A DNA stretch of 64,000 bases from Rhodocyclaceae bacterium (GCA_016721505.1 JADKHX010000008.1:1-64000); one strand, 5' to 3'. Counted from the first letter of the stretch, positions 8,011-17,811 are shown. Notes: generated by a model from the letters alone, not told the origin. Numbers and translations are program-made.

Positions 8011-8883
8011 ATGACCACCATCCACAGCATGACCGGCTTCGCCGCCGCCAATCTTGATCTCGGCCACGCCGTGTTGAGCATGGAAATTAAGAGCGTGAAC
8101 TCTCGATTTCTCGATATCGGTTTTCGTCTCGGTGACGACTTGCGTGCGCTGGAAATGCCGCTGCGTGAGCGCATCACCGCGCGGGTCGGACGCGGCAAAG
8201 TCGAATGTCGTGGTTACGTGCAATCACAGTCCAGCGGTGGCGGCGAGCGCGTTCCCAATGCGGAACAGATTGCGGCGCTAGGTCGGCTCGATACGCTGGT
8301 GCGCGCGTCAATGCCGAACGCAGTGCCGCTGTCGGTCGCCGAAGTATTGCGCTGGCCCGGCGTGATGGCCGACGAGACAGTTCCCGTCGAAGAAATTCAA
8401 ACCGCCGCACTGGGTTTGTTTAACAACATGATGGAAGAATTCGTCGCCAGTCGCGCTCGTGAGGGCCAAAAACTCGCCGATGTACTGCGCGAATGTGCGC
8501 GCAGAATGCGCGAACAAGTCGCTGCCGCTGGCCCCTTGGTGCCGCTGGCCATCGCGGCCTATCAGGATCGACTGGCGGCAAAACTGCGCGAAGCTGTCGC
8601 TAATTTGGACGAGGACAGAATCCGCCAGGAGGTCGGCGTGTTCGCCGCAAAAATTGACGTCGCCGAGGAGATCGCGCGACTGGTAACGCACTTGGATGAA
8701 GTCGACCGCGTGCTCGGCAAAGGCGGCCTGACAGGCAAACGCCTGGATTTTCTGATGCAGGAACTAGGCCGCGAAGCCAATACCCTGGCATCCAAATCCG
8801 TCTCCGCGGAAGTCACGGCAATTGCGCTTGAACTCAAATTGCTAATCGAGCAAATGCGCGAGCAGGTTCAGAATTTGGAGTGA
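8011..8883 (+). CDS. yicC: YicC-family endoribonuclease
   Basis: 290 residues beginning MTTIHSMTGFAAANLDLG, the conserved N-terminal signature of the family. The C-terminal part (DEVDRVLGKGGLTGKRLDFLMQELGREANTLASKS) holds the DUF1732 motif. YicC proteins are endoribonucleases involved in RNA turnover. An in-frame GTG at 7951 would begin inside the repeat hairpin and is not used here because family members start at MT(S/T)I..MTGF. In Proteobacteria yicC is often near gmk, as here. Confidence 0.93.
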   Translation: MTTIHSMTGFAAANLDLGHAVLSMEIKSVNSRFLDIGFRLGDDLRALEMPLRERITARVGRGKVECRGYVQSQSSGGGERVPNAEQIAALGRLDTLVRASMPNAVPLSVAEVLRWPGVMADETVPVEEIQTAALGLFNNMMEEFVASRAREGQKLADVLRECARRMREQVAAAGPLVPLAIAAYQDRLAAKLREAVANLDEDRIRQEVGVFAAKIDVAEEIARLVTHLDEVDRVLGKGGLTGKRLDFLMQELGREANTLASKSVSAEVTAIALELKLLIEQMREQVQNLE

Positions 8884-9182
8884 GGTAGCGGTGCGCGTTG
8901 GGCAATTCGCAGCACCGCGATCTGTCCCTGATCGTCTTTCCTGGCTTGACTGCTGTCGCCTTGTGTCTCCAATGGCGCGCATGAAGTGATACAAACCGTT
9001 CGATTGATTTTCGCTACATGCCTGGCTCCTCAGGCGCATGCTTTAGCCTTTGTCATCAGGATTATTGACAGCACTCGACCGCTTTCATTCAACCTGCATG
9101 GTTTGCCAACTAACTCGACCTTGCGTCCCGCAAGAGACCGCTTCAGAGTAAAGTCGAGCCACTGTTTTCAGGCGGATATTTC
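8884..9182. other. Intergenic region upstream of gmk, no gene seen
   Basis: About 300 bases without a convincing frame on either strand. TTGACA occurs at 9065-9070, but the hexamer 17 bases downstream (TTCAAC) is a poor -10, so I do not call a promoter. No repeat copy is present. Confidence 0.4.
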
Positions 9183-9794
9183 ATGAGCTTTGGTACTCTA
9201 TTTGTCGTCTCAGCGCCTTCGGGTGCTGGTAAGACCACCTTGGTCGGCCGCCTATTGGCGGCTGATCAGCACATAACGGAATCCGTCTCTTACACCACCC
9301 GTTTGCCACGGCCGGGTGAAGTCGAGGGCGTTGCCTATCACTTCATTGATGTGCCGACTTTTAATCAAATGAAGGCGCGCGGCGAGTTTCTCGAGTCTGC
9401 CTCGGTTCATGGCAATTACTACGGTACCTCGCGAGTCTGGCTGCAGGCGCAAATGCATGCCGGTCACGATGTGTTGTTGGAAATCGATTGGCAAGGGGCG
9501 GAACAAGTGCGACGTGCATTTTCCAACGTTGTCACGATTTTTATCATGCCACCATCGCTCGCCGAACTCGAGCGCCGGCTGCGCGGACGTGGATCAGATG
9601 CCGAGGAGGTCGTACAAACGCGCGTAAATGGTGCATTGGATGAAATGCGGCATGTCGATGAGTTCGATTTTGTTATAATCAACAATGACTTGGATACGGC
9701 GCACGGCGATATGTTGGCTGCGGTGCGTGCCTCACGTCTGCACTTTTCGCGCCAACGCGCGAAGCATCCCGAAGTTTTCCGCTGCTTAGACTAG
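9183..9794 (+). CDS. gmk: Guanylate kinase
   Basis: Phosphorylates GMP to GDP with ATP. The 203 residues show the Walker A loop SAPSGAGKTTLVGRLL near residue 11, the GMP-binding SVSYTTRLPRPGEVEGVAYHF, and LLEIDWQGAEQVR. It is followed closely by rpoZ and spoT, a conserved order that links guanine nucleotide supply with transcription and the stringent response. Confidence 0.97.
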   Translation: MSFGTLFVVSAPSGAGKTTLVGRLLAADQHITESVSYTTRLPRPGEVEGVAYHFIDVPTFNQMKARGEFLESASVHGNYYGTSRVWLQAQMHAGHDVLLEIDWQGAEQVRRAFSNVVTIFIMPPSLAELERRLRGRGSDAEEVVQTRVNGALDEMRHVDEFDFVIINNDLDTAHGDMLAAVRASRLHFSRQRAKHPEVFRCLD

Positions 9795-9802
9795 GACTAA
9801 TC

Positions 9803-10009
9803 ATGGCTCGTGTCACCGTTGAAGATTGCATTAAAACTATTCCCAATCGTTTCAATTTGACCTTGGCGGCGACGGTTCGCGCACGTCAACTAAGCTTGGG
9901 CGGCACGCCGATGCTTGAGGCTGACGGCGACAAATCTTGTGTCATCGCGCTGCGCGAAATCGCTTGTGGCAAAGTCACTGGCGACATTCTTTTGCGCGGG
10001 CTGAGCTAA
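9803..10009 (+). CDS. rpoZ: DNA-directed RNA polymerase omega subunit
   Basis: The 68-residue small subunit begins MARVTVEDCIKTIPNRFNLTLAATVRARQL, the family signature. Omega helps assemble the beta' subunit and forms part of a ppGpp-binding site. The start is 8 bases after the gmk stop and the gene precedes spoT. Confidence 0.96.
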   Translation: MARVTVEDCIKTIPNRFNLTLAATVRARQLSLGGTPMLEADGDKSCVIALREIACGKVTGDILLRGLS

Positions 10010-10039
10010 GCGCAAAGCTGCAAATATCAGGGGCGCGTT

Positions 10040-12322
10040 GTGAACGTGTTAGCGAACACCGCCCCGATTTCAAACGCGTCAAGCGCGCCGCCGCTACCTA
10101 TGGGTGCGATGGCACTGGGCGAGCAAGCCATCGGTCACGATGGCCAATCACCACAAAAAATCACAGCGCAAACACCAAATACTAGCGATGCCGAACAGGC
10201 ATTGTTGGTCGCGCTTGATCTATTCAAAACGCGGATTGGCAGCTATCTAAAGCCAGAAGATCAGCAACGCGTGGTTGCTGCATATCACTACGCCAATGCC
10301 GCGCATGAAGGTCAATTGCGGGTGTCGGGTGAAGCCTATATTTCGCATCCGCTGGCGGTCGCATCCAACTTGGCTGATTGGCATCTTGACCCGCAAGCAT
10401 TGATCGCCGCGCTGCTGCATGACGTGATGGAAGACACGGCGATTACCAAGGAGCAGATTGCTGAAAATTTCGGCAAGGTCGCTGCCGAGTTGGTCGATGG
10501 CGTATCCAAGATTGATCGTATCGAAAACCAATCCTTCGAAGAAGCACAGGCCGAGAATTTCCGCAAGATGCTGCTGGCCATGACACGTGATGTGCGCGTC
10601 ATTTTGATCAAGCTGGCTGACCGTTTGCACAATATGCAAACGTTGGACGCGATGCGACCGGAAAAACGTCGCCGGATTGCCAACGAAACATTTGATATTT
10701 ACGCGCCGATTGCTAATCGCCTCGGGCTGAATAGTTTGTATCGCGAGTTGGAGGAATTGTCCTTCCGCCACGCCTATCCACTGCGCTACCGTGTGCTGGC
10801 CAAGGCGGTTAAACAATCGCGCGGCAACAAGCGCGAGGTGGTCGGTAAAATTTTGGAAACCATCCGTACGGCGCTACCAAAACTTGGAATCGAAGCCGAA
10901 GTGATGGGCCGCGAAAAACACGTGTTCGGCATTTATTGCAAGATGCGCGAGAAGCACCTGACTTTTTCGCAAGTGCTGGATATTTACGGTTTTCGTGTTG
11001 TCGTCGCTGACCGCAACACCTGCTATCAGGTGCTAGGAGCGCTGCACGCGCTGTATCAACCCTTGCCCGGCAAGTTCAAGGACTACATCGCGCTACCGAA
11101 AGTTAATGGTTATCAATCATTGCACACGCAATTGATTGGTCCATTCGGCACACCGATAGAAGTGCAAATTCGCACCACTGGAATGAATCATGTTGCCGAA
11201 TCTGGTGTGGCTTCGCACTGGATGTACAAAGACGAGCAGACGCTGACGCAACTGCAAAAAAGCACACATCAATGGCTGCAATCTTTGATTGAATTGCAAG
11301 CGAGTTCGCCCGACAACACTGAATTTCTAGAGCACGTTAAGTTTGATTTGTTCCCCGGCGAAGTTTACGTGTTCACACCGCAAGGAAAAATCCTCACCCT
11401 GCCGCGCGGCTCGACCGCGGTCGACTTCGCCTATGCAGTGCACACCGACATCGGCAATCGTTGTATCTCATGCCAGATCAATGGCGAAACCGTGCCGCTA
11501 CGCACCGAATTGCGCAACGGTGATCGCGTCGAAATTGCCACCGCCTCACACGCGCACCCGAATCCAATTTGGCTGACCTATGTGCGTACCGGCAAGGCGC
11601 GCGCGCAGATTCGGCATTTCATGAAGACGCGGCAGGACGATGAATCCAGCACTTTAGGCGAGCGCTTACTAACTCGCGCCATCAGCGATTTGGGGCATCT
11701 GCCGACCGACATCGACCCAATAGCCTGGACGCGGTTCTTGCACGACACGGGGCTGCGCGAGCGCCACGACGTGTATGCCGAAATCGGCCTCGGTCTACGT
11801 TTGGCACCGGTGGTCGCGCGGCGTTTGTTGGCGCGCGATGGCAATTTGCAACAAGATGCCAAAGCCGGTGGCTCGGTCAGCATACGCGGCACCGAAGGGG
11901 TGGCGGTCAAGATTGCGAGCTGTTGCCGACCGATTCCGGGCGATCCGATTATCGGTTTGATACGCAAAGGCCAAGGCTTGTTTGTTCATGCGCATAGTTG
12001 TCCCGCTATCGGCAAATTGCACGGCTCGAAAACGGAATGGGTGGATGTCAATTGGGATCCGGCGGTGAGCGGACAGTACGAGACTTACATCCATGTCGTG
12101 ACGCGTGAGGCGCGTGGCGTGTTGGCCAAGCTGGCGGCAAAAATCACCGAGGCCGAATCCAACATCATGAACGTCAGCATGCATGTCGACGGCGATGCGA
12201 TGACCTCCTTGTATTTCACCTTGCACGTCACCGGCCGCATGCATTTGGCACGTATCATGCGGGGATTGCGCGGATTACCGGAAGTTGTCCGTTTGTATCG
12301 CGAAGTTGAAACTCGCCGCTGA
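10040..12322 (+). CDS. spoT: Bifunctional (p)ppGpp synthetase/hydrolase
   Basis: A 760-residue RelA/SpoT protein. It has an intact HD hydrolase (ISHPLAVASNLADWHLD..ALLHDVMEDT and RLHNMQTL), a synthetase domain with GRxKHVFGIYCKM-type motif and VEVQIRT-like IEVQIRTTGMNHVAE, a TGS domain (VYVFTPQGKILTLPRGSTAVDFAYAVH) and a C-terminal ACT domain (TYIHVVTREARGVLAKLAAKI). Presence of both catalytic domains supports a bifunctional enzyme rather than a synthetase-only RelA. The start is a GTG; the N-terminal 55 residues are poorly conserved and the true start may be slightly downstream. Confidence 0.95.
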   Translation: MNVLANTAPISNASSAPPLPMGAMALGEQAIGHDGQSPQKITAQTPNTSDAEQALLVALDLFKTRIGSYLKPEDQQRVVAAYHYANAAHEGQLRVSGEAYISHPLAVASNLADWHLDPQALIAALLHDVMEDTAITKEQIAENFGKVAAELVDGVSKIDRIENQSFEEAQAENFRKMLLAMTRDVRVILIKLADRLHNMQTLDAMRPEKRRRIANETFDIYAPIANRLGLNSLYRELEELSFRHAYPLRYRVLAKAVKQSRGNKREVVGKILETIRTALPKLGIEAEVMGREKHVFGIYCKMREKHLTFSQVLDIYGFRVVVADRNTCYQVLGALHALYQPLPGKFKDYIALPKVNGYQSLHTQLIGPFGTPIEVQIRTTGMNHVAESGVASHWMYKDEQTLTQLQKSTHQWLQSLIELQASSPDNTEFLEHVKFDLFPGEVYVFTPQGKILTLPRGSTAVDFAYAVHTDIGNRCISCQINGETVPLRTELRNGDRVEIATASHAHPNPIWLTYVRTGKARAQIRHFMKTRQDDESSTLGERLLTRAISDLGHLPTDIDPIAWTRFLHDTGLRERHDVYAEIGLGLRLAPVVARRLLARDGNLQQDAKAGGSVSIRGTEGVAVKIASCCRPIPGDPIIGLIRKGQGLFVHAHSCPAIGKLHGSKTEWVDVNWDPAVSGQYETYIHVVTREARGVLAKLAAKITEAESNIMNVSMHVDGDAMTSLYFTLHVTGRMHLARIMRGLRGLPEVVRLYREVETRR

Positions 12323-12347
12323 GATAATTTTTTTAAGGAAATAGCTA

Positions 12348-12536
12348 ATGGCCAATTACGAATCAGAGCACACCAAATTTATGCGCGAATGGCTGGAAAA
12401 AAACCCGGCTGAGCTCACTGAAAAGCAAAAAGGTCAGGCTTTGTGGTGGGATAAAACGCCACGCGATTTGGCGACTCAGAAAATCGACATTCAGGCTGCG
12501 GTTGCGCCCAAGGCTTATTACTACGATGTGAATTAA
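12348..12536 (+). CDS. DUF3460 family small protein
   Basis: A 62-residue protein (MANYESEHTKFMREWLEKNP...ALWWDKTPRDL) belonging to a small family found mainly in betaproteobacteria. It is rich in charged residues and has no membrane segment. The ribosome site AAGGA lies just upstream. Function unknown. It sits 26 bases after spoT, so it is probably co-transcribed. Confidence 0.85.
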   Translation: MANYESEHTKFMREWLEKNPAELTEKQKGQALWWDKTPRDLATQKIDIQAAVAPKAYYYDVN

Positions 12537-12544
12537 GCGCCTGT

Positions 12545-12566
12545 GTCGGAATGTATTCCGACCTAC
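12545..12566 (-). repeat. REP-like palindrome with GTAG head
   Basis: On the minus strand the bases read GTAG followed by GTCGGAAT-AC-ATTCCGAC, a perfect 8-bp stem. GTAG next to a short palindrome is the layout of REP elements mobilised by RAYT-type tyrosine transposases. It lies between convergent DUF3460 and RND genes and could also help end transcription. Only one copy is seen here. Confidence 0.6.
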
Positions 12567-15500
12567 AAATGCGACGGCGTATCACCAGCACCAACTGGCG
12601 ATGTCTTACCCAGATGGAACAATCGCCGTATCGCTTGCTGCAAATCATCGATGTAAGTGAACACCGCTGGCACCACCAGCAAACTCAATAGCGTTGAAGT
12701 AATCAAGCCGCCGATCACCGCAATCGCCATCGGCGCGCGAAAGCTGGGGTCGGCGCCAAAACCCAGCGCCAACGGCAACATCCCCGCACCCATCGCCAGC
12801 GTGGTCATCACAATCGGGCGGCTGCGTTTGTGGCAAGCGTCGATCAAAGATTCCTCACGTCCCATGCCTTCGCGGCGCGCGATGATGGCGTAATCGACCA
12901 GCAAGATGGAATTTTTGGTCACCACGCCCATCAGCATAATCAGACCTATCATCGATGGCATCGACAGCGCGCTGCCGGTTACCAGCAGACCCACAAATGC
13001 CCCGCCGATAGACAATGGCAGCGCTGCCAAAATCGTTATCGGCTGCATGAAATCCTTGAACAGCAAAACCAGTACGCCGTAAATGCACAGCACACCGATG
13101 GACATCGCGACACCGAAACTGGCGAATAGATTCTGCATTTCCTGCGCGTCACCAAGCTCGACGCGTTTAACCGATGGTGGCAATTTTTTCAGTGAAGAAA
13201 GTTGTATTGCTTCTGCATGCAAGTCGCCTAAAGGTCGCGTACCCAATTCAACGTCCAATGTCACATTGCGGCTGCGATCCAGTCGATTGATCTGTGCCGC
13301 GCCCGATTCAATGCGCAGCGTGGCCACGCTGCCGAGCAGCACCGGCCCGTTTTTGCCCGGCACAGTCAAGCGCGCCAGCGCATCGAGGTCGGCGCGCACC
13401 GCATCGGGCAGCTTGACCCGTATCGGCACTTGACGCTCGCTAAGATTGAGCTTGGGTAAGGCAATATCGTAATCGCCCGCCGTCGCGACGCGGATGGTCT
13501 CGCCGATGCTGGCGGTGGTCACGCCAAGGTCGGCGGCCAAGGCGCTATTGGGTTCGACAATTATTTCCGGACGCACCAAGCTCGCACTCGATGTCACCGC
13601 GCCGACACCGTTGAGCGTGCGCAATTGGCGTTCGACCAAGGCGGCGGTATCGCGCAGCGCAATCGGGTCTTCGCTACTCAATACCAATTGCATTTTGACG
13701 CCAGCATCGGGCGGCCCGACTTGAAAACGTGCGCCGGGGATTTCTGCCAGTTTGCTGCGTAGTTGATTTTCAACATCGGACAAAGATTCGTGCCGATGAC
13801 TGCGGTGCGTCAAGCGCAAAGTGAGCAGCGCGCGCCGCGTCTCGGCGGCTGCGCCTGGCGCGAACACGTCACCGCTGGAACCACCACCAACCGAACTAAA
13901 AACCGCCAGCACATTGGGCACGCTCATCGCCGCAAGTCGCGTTTGCTCTGCCACCGCCAGTGTTTGTGGCAGCGTACTGCCTGGCGCAAGTTCAAGATTT
14001 ATTTGCGTTTGTCCACGATCAGCCGACGGAACAAATCCGGTGGGCAGTAATCCAACCAGCGCCATTGAAGCGATGAAGAAAACTACCGCCGCCAAAATGG
14101 TTCTGAAGCGATGATGCAAACACCAGGTCATCGCCGCCAAATACTTTGTCATCGCCGGTGTGTCAGCATGCTCCAATGTCTTCGGTGGTTTAAGTAAATA
14201 CGCGGCCATCATTGGCGTAAGCAGGCGCGCCACCATCAAGGAAGCGAGTATCGCCAGCACTGCAGTCCAACCGAATTGCTTAAAAAATTTGCCCGGAATT
14301 CCGCCCATAAACGCGGTCGGCAAAAATACCGCGACTAGCGCAAATGTGGTCGCAATTACCGCCATGCCGATTTCATCTGCGGCTTCGAGCGCCGCGTTTA
14401 ACGGGCTTTTGCCCATGCGCAAATGTCGGGCGATGTTTTCGATTTCGACTATCGCATCATCGACCAAAATGCCAACCACCAAGGCCAAGGAAAGTAGCGT
14501 TACGGTGTTAAGCGTGAAGCCGAAATAATGCACGCCGAGAAAAGCCGGAATCACCGACAAAGGTAGTGCAGCAGCCGAAACAACCGTCGCGCGCCAATCG
14601 CGCAAGAACCACCACACCACCAGCACTGCGAGTAGCGCGCCTTCGAACAGCATGAACATCGAGCTATCAAAATTTTCTTCGACAGGCGTCGCGTTGTCGA
14701 TCACAGTTTCAAGTTGCACGCCGGGGTGCGACTCATGCAGTTCGGCGATTGCTTTGCGCACACCACTTGCCACATCCAACTCGCTCGCGCCTTTGGTGCG
14801 CAATACGTCAATCGCCACCACCGCTTTGCCATCGTTAAGCGCGACACTGGTGCGGTCGGCCACGCCATCAGTCACGCTGGCAATTTGATCAAGACGAACG
14901 CGCCGACCATCGGAAAGCGGTAATTCGATCAGCGCGAGTTCTGCTGCTGAGTGCACGGTGGCGATGGTGCGCACACTTTGCTGCGTGCCACTCACATCGC
15001 CACGACCGCCTGGTGACTCTTGTTGCACGCGCTTGAGTTGGCGCGATACATCAAGCGCTGAGACGCGCAGTGCCGCCATCTTGGACGTATCGAGTTCAAC
15101 GCGAATTTCGCGCGTCACGCCGCCCAGGCGATGTACTCCACCGACACCCGGCACAGATAACAAACGTTTAGCTACTGTGTTATCGACGAACCATGACAAA
15201 TCAGTTTCATCAAGGCGCTCTGATTTCGCGGTGAGTGTCAGCACCGCGCGACCTGAAGTGCTGGTTTTGGTGATGCTCGGATCGCGCATTTCGCCCGGCA
15301 AATCGGCACGCACACCGGCCACCGCGTTGCGCACATCATCCATCGCTTCAGCGGAATTTTTGTCTAGCTCAAACCAAATGCTGATCGAAACGTTGCCGTC
15401 ACGCACATCGGTGACAATGTGCCGCACACCTTGGAGTGAGGCCACTGCGTCCTCAATTTTGCGCGCCACCTCAGTTTCCATTTGCGCTGGCGCAGTGCCT

Positions 15501-15655
15501 TCCAGCGAAGCACTAACGGTGACCGTGGGCAGATCAATATCCGGAAAATCTTGGACAGCAGTTGCTCTGAACGCCAGGATGCCGGCGATCGAAAGCAGGA
15601 TAAAAAGCATGATCGCCGGGATCGGCGAGCGAATGGAGTAGGCGGAAAAGTTCAT
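12563..15655 (-). CDS. RND efflux pump, inner membrane transporter
   Basis: A 1030-residue resistance-nodulation-division pump with the usual plan: an N-terminal membrane helix (SPIPAIMLFILLSIAGILAF), large periplasmic loops, and two sets of helices, with the proton-relay segment LVVGILVDDAIVEIENI in the first half and MGVVTKNSILLVDYA in the second. It exports drugs or other compounds with the adaptor encoded immediately upstream. No outer membrane channel gene is adjacent. The last 12 residues (SPVGAGDTPSHL) derive from a family A repeat, so the ancestral protein probably ended near LFHLGK. Substrate unknown. Confidence 0.94.
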   Translation of the reverse strand: MNFSAYSIRSPIPAIMLFILLSIAGILAFRATAVQDFPDIDLPTVTVSASLEGTAPAQMETEVARKIEDAVASLQGVRHIVTDVRDGNVSISIWFELDKNSAEAMDDVRNAVAGVRADLPGEMRDPSITKTSTSGRAVLTLTAKSERLDETDLSWFVDNTVAKRLLSVPGVGGVHRLGGVTREIRVELDTSKMAALRVSALDVSRQLKRVQQESPGGRGDVSGTQQSVRTIATVHSAAELALIELPLSDGRRVRLDQIASVTDGVADRTSVALNDGKAVVAIDVLRTKGASELDVASGVRKAIAELHESHPGVQLETVIDNATPVEENFDSSMFMLFEGALLAVLVVWWFLRDWRATVVSAAALPLSVIPAFLGVHYFGFTLNTVTLLSLALVVGILVDDAIVEIENIARHLRMGKSPLNAALEAADEIGMAVIATTFALVAVFLPTAFMGGIPGKFFKQFGWTAVLAILASLMVARLLTPMMAAYLLKPPKTLEHADTPAMTKYLAAMTWCLHHRFRTILAAVVFFIASMALVGLLPTGFVPSADRGQTQINLELAPGSTLPQTLAVAEQTRLAAMSVPNVLAVFSSVGGGSSGDVFAPGAAAETRRALLTLRLTHRSHRHESLSDVENQLRSKLAEIPGARFQVGPPDAGVKMQLVLSSEDPIALRDTAALVERQLRTLNGVGAVTSSASLVRPEIIVEPNSALAADLGVTTASIGETIRVATAGDYDIALPKLNLSERQVPIRVKLPDAVRADLDALARLTVPGKNGPVLLGSVATLRIESGAAQINRLDRSRNVTLDVELGTRPLGDLHAEAIQLSSLKKLPPSVKRVELGDAQEMQNLFASFGVAMSIGVLCIYGVLVLLFKDFMQPITILAALPLSIGGAFVGLLVTGSALSMPSMIGLIMLMGVVTKNSILLVDYAIIARREGMGREESLIDACHKRSRPIVMTTLAMGAGMLPLALGFGADPSFRAPMAIAVIGGLITSTLLSLLVVPAVFTYIDDLQQAIRRLFHLGKTSPVGAGDTPSHL
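12573..12598 (+). repeat. Family A repeat, short form, in the 3' end of the RND gene
   Basis: GACGGCGTATC-ACCAGCACCAACTGG. The opposite strand is read by the RND pump gene and gives its last residues SPVGAGDTPS. Confidence 0.85.
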
Positions 15656-15661
15656 ATGATT

Positions 15662-15687
15662 AACGGCGTGTTGTCAGCACCAACTAG
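15662..15687 (+). repeat. Family A repeat between pump and adaptor genes
   Basis: AACGGCGTGTTGTCAGCACCAACTAG, a slightly diverged short form. Its end provides the stop codon (TAG on the minus strand, 15684-15686) of the adaptor gene. Confidence 0.8.
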
Positions 15688-16772
15688 CGCGCCGGCGCAG
15701 CGACCACTTTCACCGTGTCACCATCATTGAGAAATCCTGCGCCGGTCATCACGATAGTTGCGTTCGCTGGCAGTCCGCCGACCACTTCAATTTTCCCGTC
15801 GCTACGCCGACCGACGGTGACTTTGAGTTGCGTTACTTTGTTGTCTGCGCCAATTCGGAATACATAGTTGAAACCGTCGCGTACGACCACCGATTGTGGC
15901 GATACCAACAAGGCACTCGCGCTGCCGACATCAAATTCGCCGCTGACAAACATGCCCGCTTTCAATTCGCTATGCACTGGCAAATCGACATACACCAGCC
16001 CTGTCCGAGTTTGCGCGTCGACGGTTGGCGCGACCATCCGAACTTTGCCTTGCACTGCCGCGCCTGCGGGTGTTGTCACCGTGGCCACCGCGCCGGTTTT
16101 GACGCGTGCCATTTCAGCGGCGGTCAATTCTGCACGCCATTCAAGCCGGCTTTGGCGTATCAAGCGGAATAATTCCATGCCTGCCGGAACTACTGCCCCG
16201 ACGGTTGCAGCTCGCGCTGAGATGACACCGGAATCCGGCGCAAGCACATGCGTTTGCGCCAGTCGAAACTTTTGCACACGTTCGGCGGCGCGCTGTGCTT
16301 CTACGCGCGCTTTCGCTGTTTGTTCTGCGGTGAGGTATTGGTTAATCAATTGTGCCGTCAGCACGCCTGAGGCACGCAAGCTGCGTGCGCGATCTCCATT
16401 GGCCACCGCATTGGCGGCTTCGGCTTCCGCTTCGGCGAGTTGCGCTTGGGTCTGCGCCAATTCAGCGGCCACCATCTCGGCCGAAAATTCGGCCAACACC
16501 TGTCCGCGCTTGACCACATCGCCCACATTCACATTGACCTTGGCTAAGCGCAGCCCGCTCGCTTCGGCGCCGACAATAGCTTCCTGCCAAGCCATAAGGT
16601 TTCCACGTGCGCCTAACTTGACCGACAAAGCCGCGGTGCGTGGCGTTTCCACAGTCACCGTAAGACTGGGTTTAGCGGCTGGAGCAACACTATCGGCAGC
16701 GTTAGCAATCAGCGGCAGTGCAGCGGCGAGACAAAGTGACCAATGAGACAAACAAGCAAAGCGCGTTTTCAT
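15684..16772 (-). CDS. RND efflux periplasmic adaptor (HlyD/AcrA family)
   Basis: A 362-residue membrane fusion protein linking the RND pump to an outer membrane channel. The start at 16772 gives a signal peptide (MKTRFACLSHWSLCLAAALPLIANAA); upstream in-frame starts would put it inside the protein. It has the biotinyl-lipoyl half-motifs (GAEASGLRLAKVNVNVGDVVKRGQVLAEF), an alanine-rich alpha-helical hairpin and beta-barrel domains. The stop codon lies inside a family A repeat. The pump gene follows 28 bases later. It is divergent from oxyR, which might regulate it. Confidence 0.93.
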   Translation of the reverse strand: MKTRFACLSHWSLCLAAALPLIANAADSVAPAAKPSLTVTVETPRTAALSVKLGARGNLMAWQEAIVGAEASGLRLAKVNVNVGDVVKRGQVLAEFSAEMVAAELAQTQAQLAEAEAEAANAVANGDRARSLRASGVLTAQLINQYLTAEQTAKARVEAQRAAERVQKFRLAQTHVLAPDSGVISARAATVGAVVPAGMELFRLIRQSRLEWRAELTAAEMARVKTGAVATVTTPAGAAVQGKVRMVAPTVDAQTRTGLVYVDLPVHSELKAGMFVSGEFDVGSASALLVSPQSVVVRDGFNYVFRIGADNKVTQLKVTVGRRSDGKIEVVGGLPANATIVMTGAGFLNDGDTVKVVAAPAR

Positions 16773-16893
16773 GACAGAAAATATCGGTAAGCGAATTAGA
16801 TAGCAGGTGCGCATTTTCGCAGCAATCGCGAATGCACGCGCAGTGTTGAGTGTCAATCTCACTAAGCAAGTGTGGATGCGTGATAATTCAGCC

Positions 16894-17811
16894 ATGACGC
16901 TCACCGATCTACGCTACATCATTGCCCTCGCGCGCGAACATCATTTTGGTCGCGCCGCGGAGAAATGCAACGTCTCTCAGCCGACGCTTTCGGTTGCGGT
17001 CAAGAAACTCGAAGAGGAGCTGGGTGTGGCTTTATTCGAGCGCGGGATTGGCGACGTGCGCGTTACCGCCATCGGCGAACAAATCGTCGCTCAAGCGGCG
17101 CAGACACTGGCCGAAGCGGCGCGGGTGACAGAACTGGCACAAGCCGGAAAGGATCCCTTGGCGGGCGCGCTGCGGCTCGGCGTTATTTACACCATTGCGC
17201 CCTATTTGCTGCCCGCCCTGGTACCGCGCGTGAAAGCCGCTGCGCCAAAAATGCCGCTCATCATCAGCGAAGGTTTTACCCATTTACTGATTGAACGATT
17301 GAAGGCTGCCGAGTTGGATGTGTTGATTTTGGCGCTGCCAGTCAGCGAGCCTGGTCTGGTAGTGCAGCCCGTGTATGACGAAGCGTTCCGCGCGCTGGTG
17401 CCTGCGACGCATCCGTGGGTCAAGCTCAAAAGCATCGCGCCGTCGCAATTGTTGGGCGAGCCGCTTCTCATGCTCGGCGCGGGAAATTGCTTTCGCGATC
17501 AGGTGCTGGATTTGTGCGCACACTCCGGCTCTGCCGAATCACCTGGTATGCAACTTTTGGAAGGCAGTTCGCTGGAAACTATTCGGCATATGGTTGCCTC
17601 AGGCGTTGGCATCACGGTGATGCCTACGTCTAGCGTAGATACGATTGCAAAGTCTGATCGGCTGCTGAAAGTGAGGCCGTTTGATGAGCCGACGCCGACC
17701 CGTCGCATTGGCTTGGTCTGGCGTTCGAGCTTCCCACGGCATAAAGCGATTGATGTGATGCGCAAGGCATTGCTCGATTCTGATTTGCCCGGCACTCGTC
17801 GTGCCGGATAG
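16894..17811 (+). CDS. oxyR: LysR-type hydrogen peroxide sensor OxyR
   Basis: A 305-residue LysR regulator from the ATG at 16894 (MTLTDLRYIIALAREHHFGRAAEKCNVSQPTLS, the helix-turn-helix). The sensing segment GNCFRDQVLDLC places cysteines at residues 199 and 208, the same numbers as the disulphide-forming pair of E. coli OxyR. It should activate peroxide defence genes on oxidation. The next genes in the same direction are rubrerythrin and its partners, plausible targets; the divergent RND adaptor shares its upstream region. Confidence 0.94.
   Translation: MTLTDLRYIIALAREHHFGRAAEKCNVSQPTLSVAVKKLEEELGVALFERGIGDVRVTAIGEQIVAQAAQTLAEAARVTELAQAGKDPLAGALRLGVIYTIAPYLLPALVPRVKAAAPKMPLIISEGFTHLLIERLKAAELDVLILALPVSEPGLVVQPVYDEAFRALVPATHPWVKLKSIAPSQLLGEPLLMLGAGNCFRDQVLDLCAHSGSAESPGMQLLEGSSLETIRHMVASGVGITVMPTSSVDTIAKSDRLLKVRPFDEPTPTRRIGLVWRSSFPRHKAIDVMRKALLDSDLPGTRRAG

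Noticed and set aside
9060..9095. Sigma-70 promoter for gmk (TTGACA at 9065)
   Set aside because: The -10 candidate at correct spacing (TTCAAC) is poor; not enough to call.
10247..10816. A 189-codon minus-strand frame opposite spoT
   Set aside because: Shadow of a strongly conserved gene on the other strand; its sequence matches no family.
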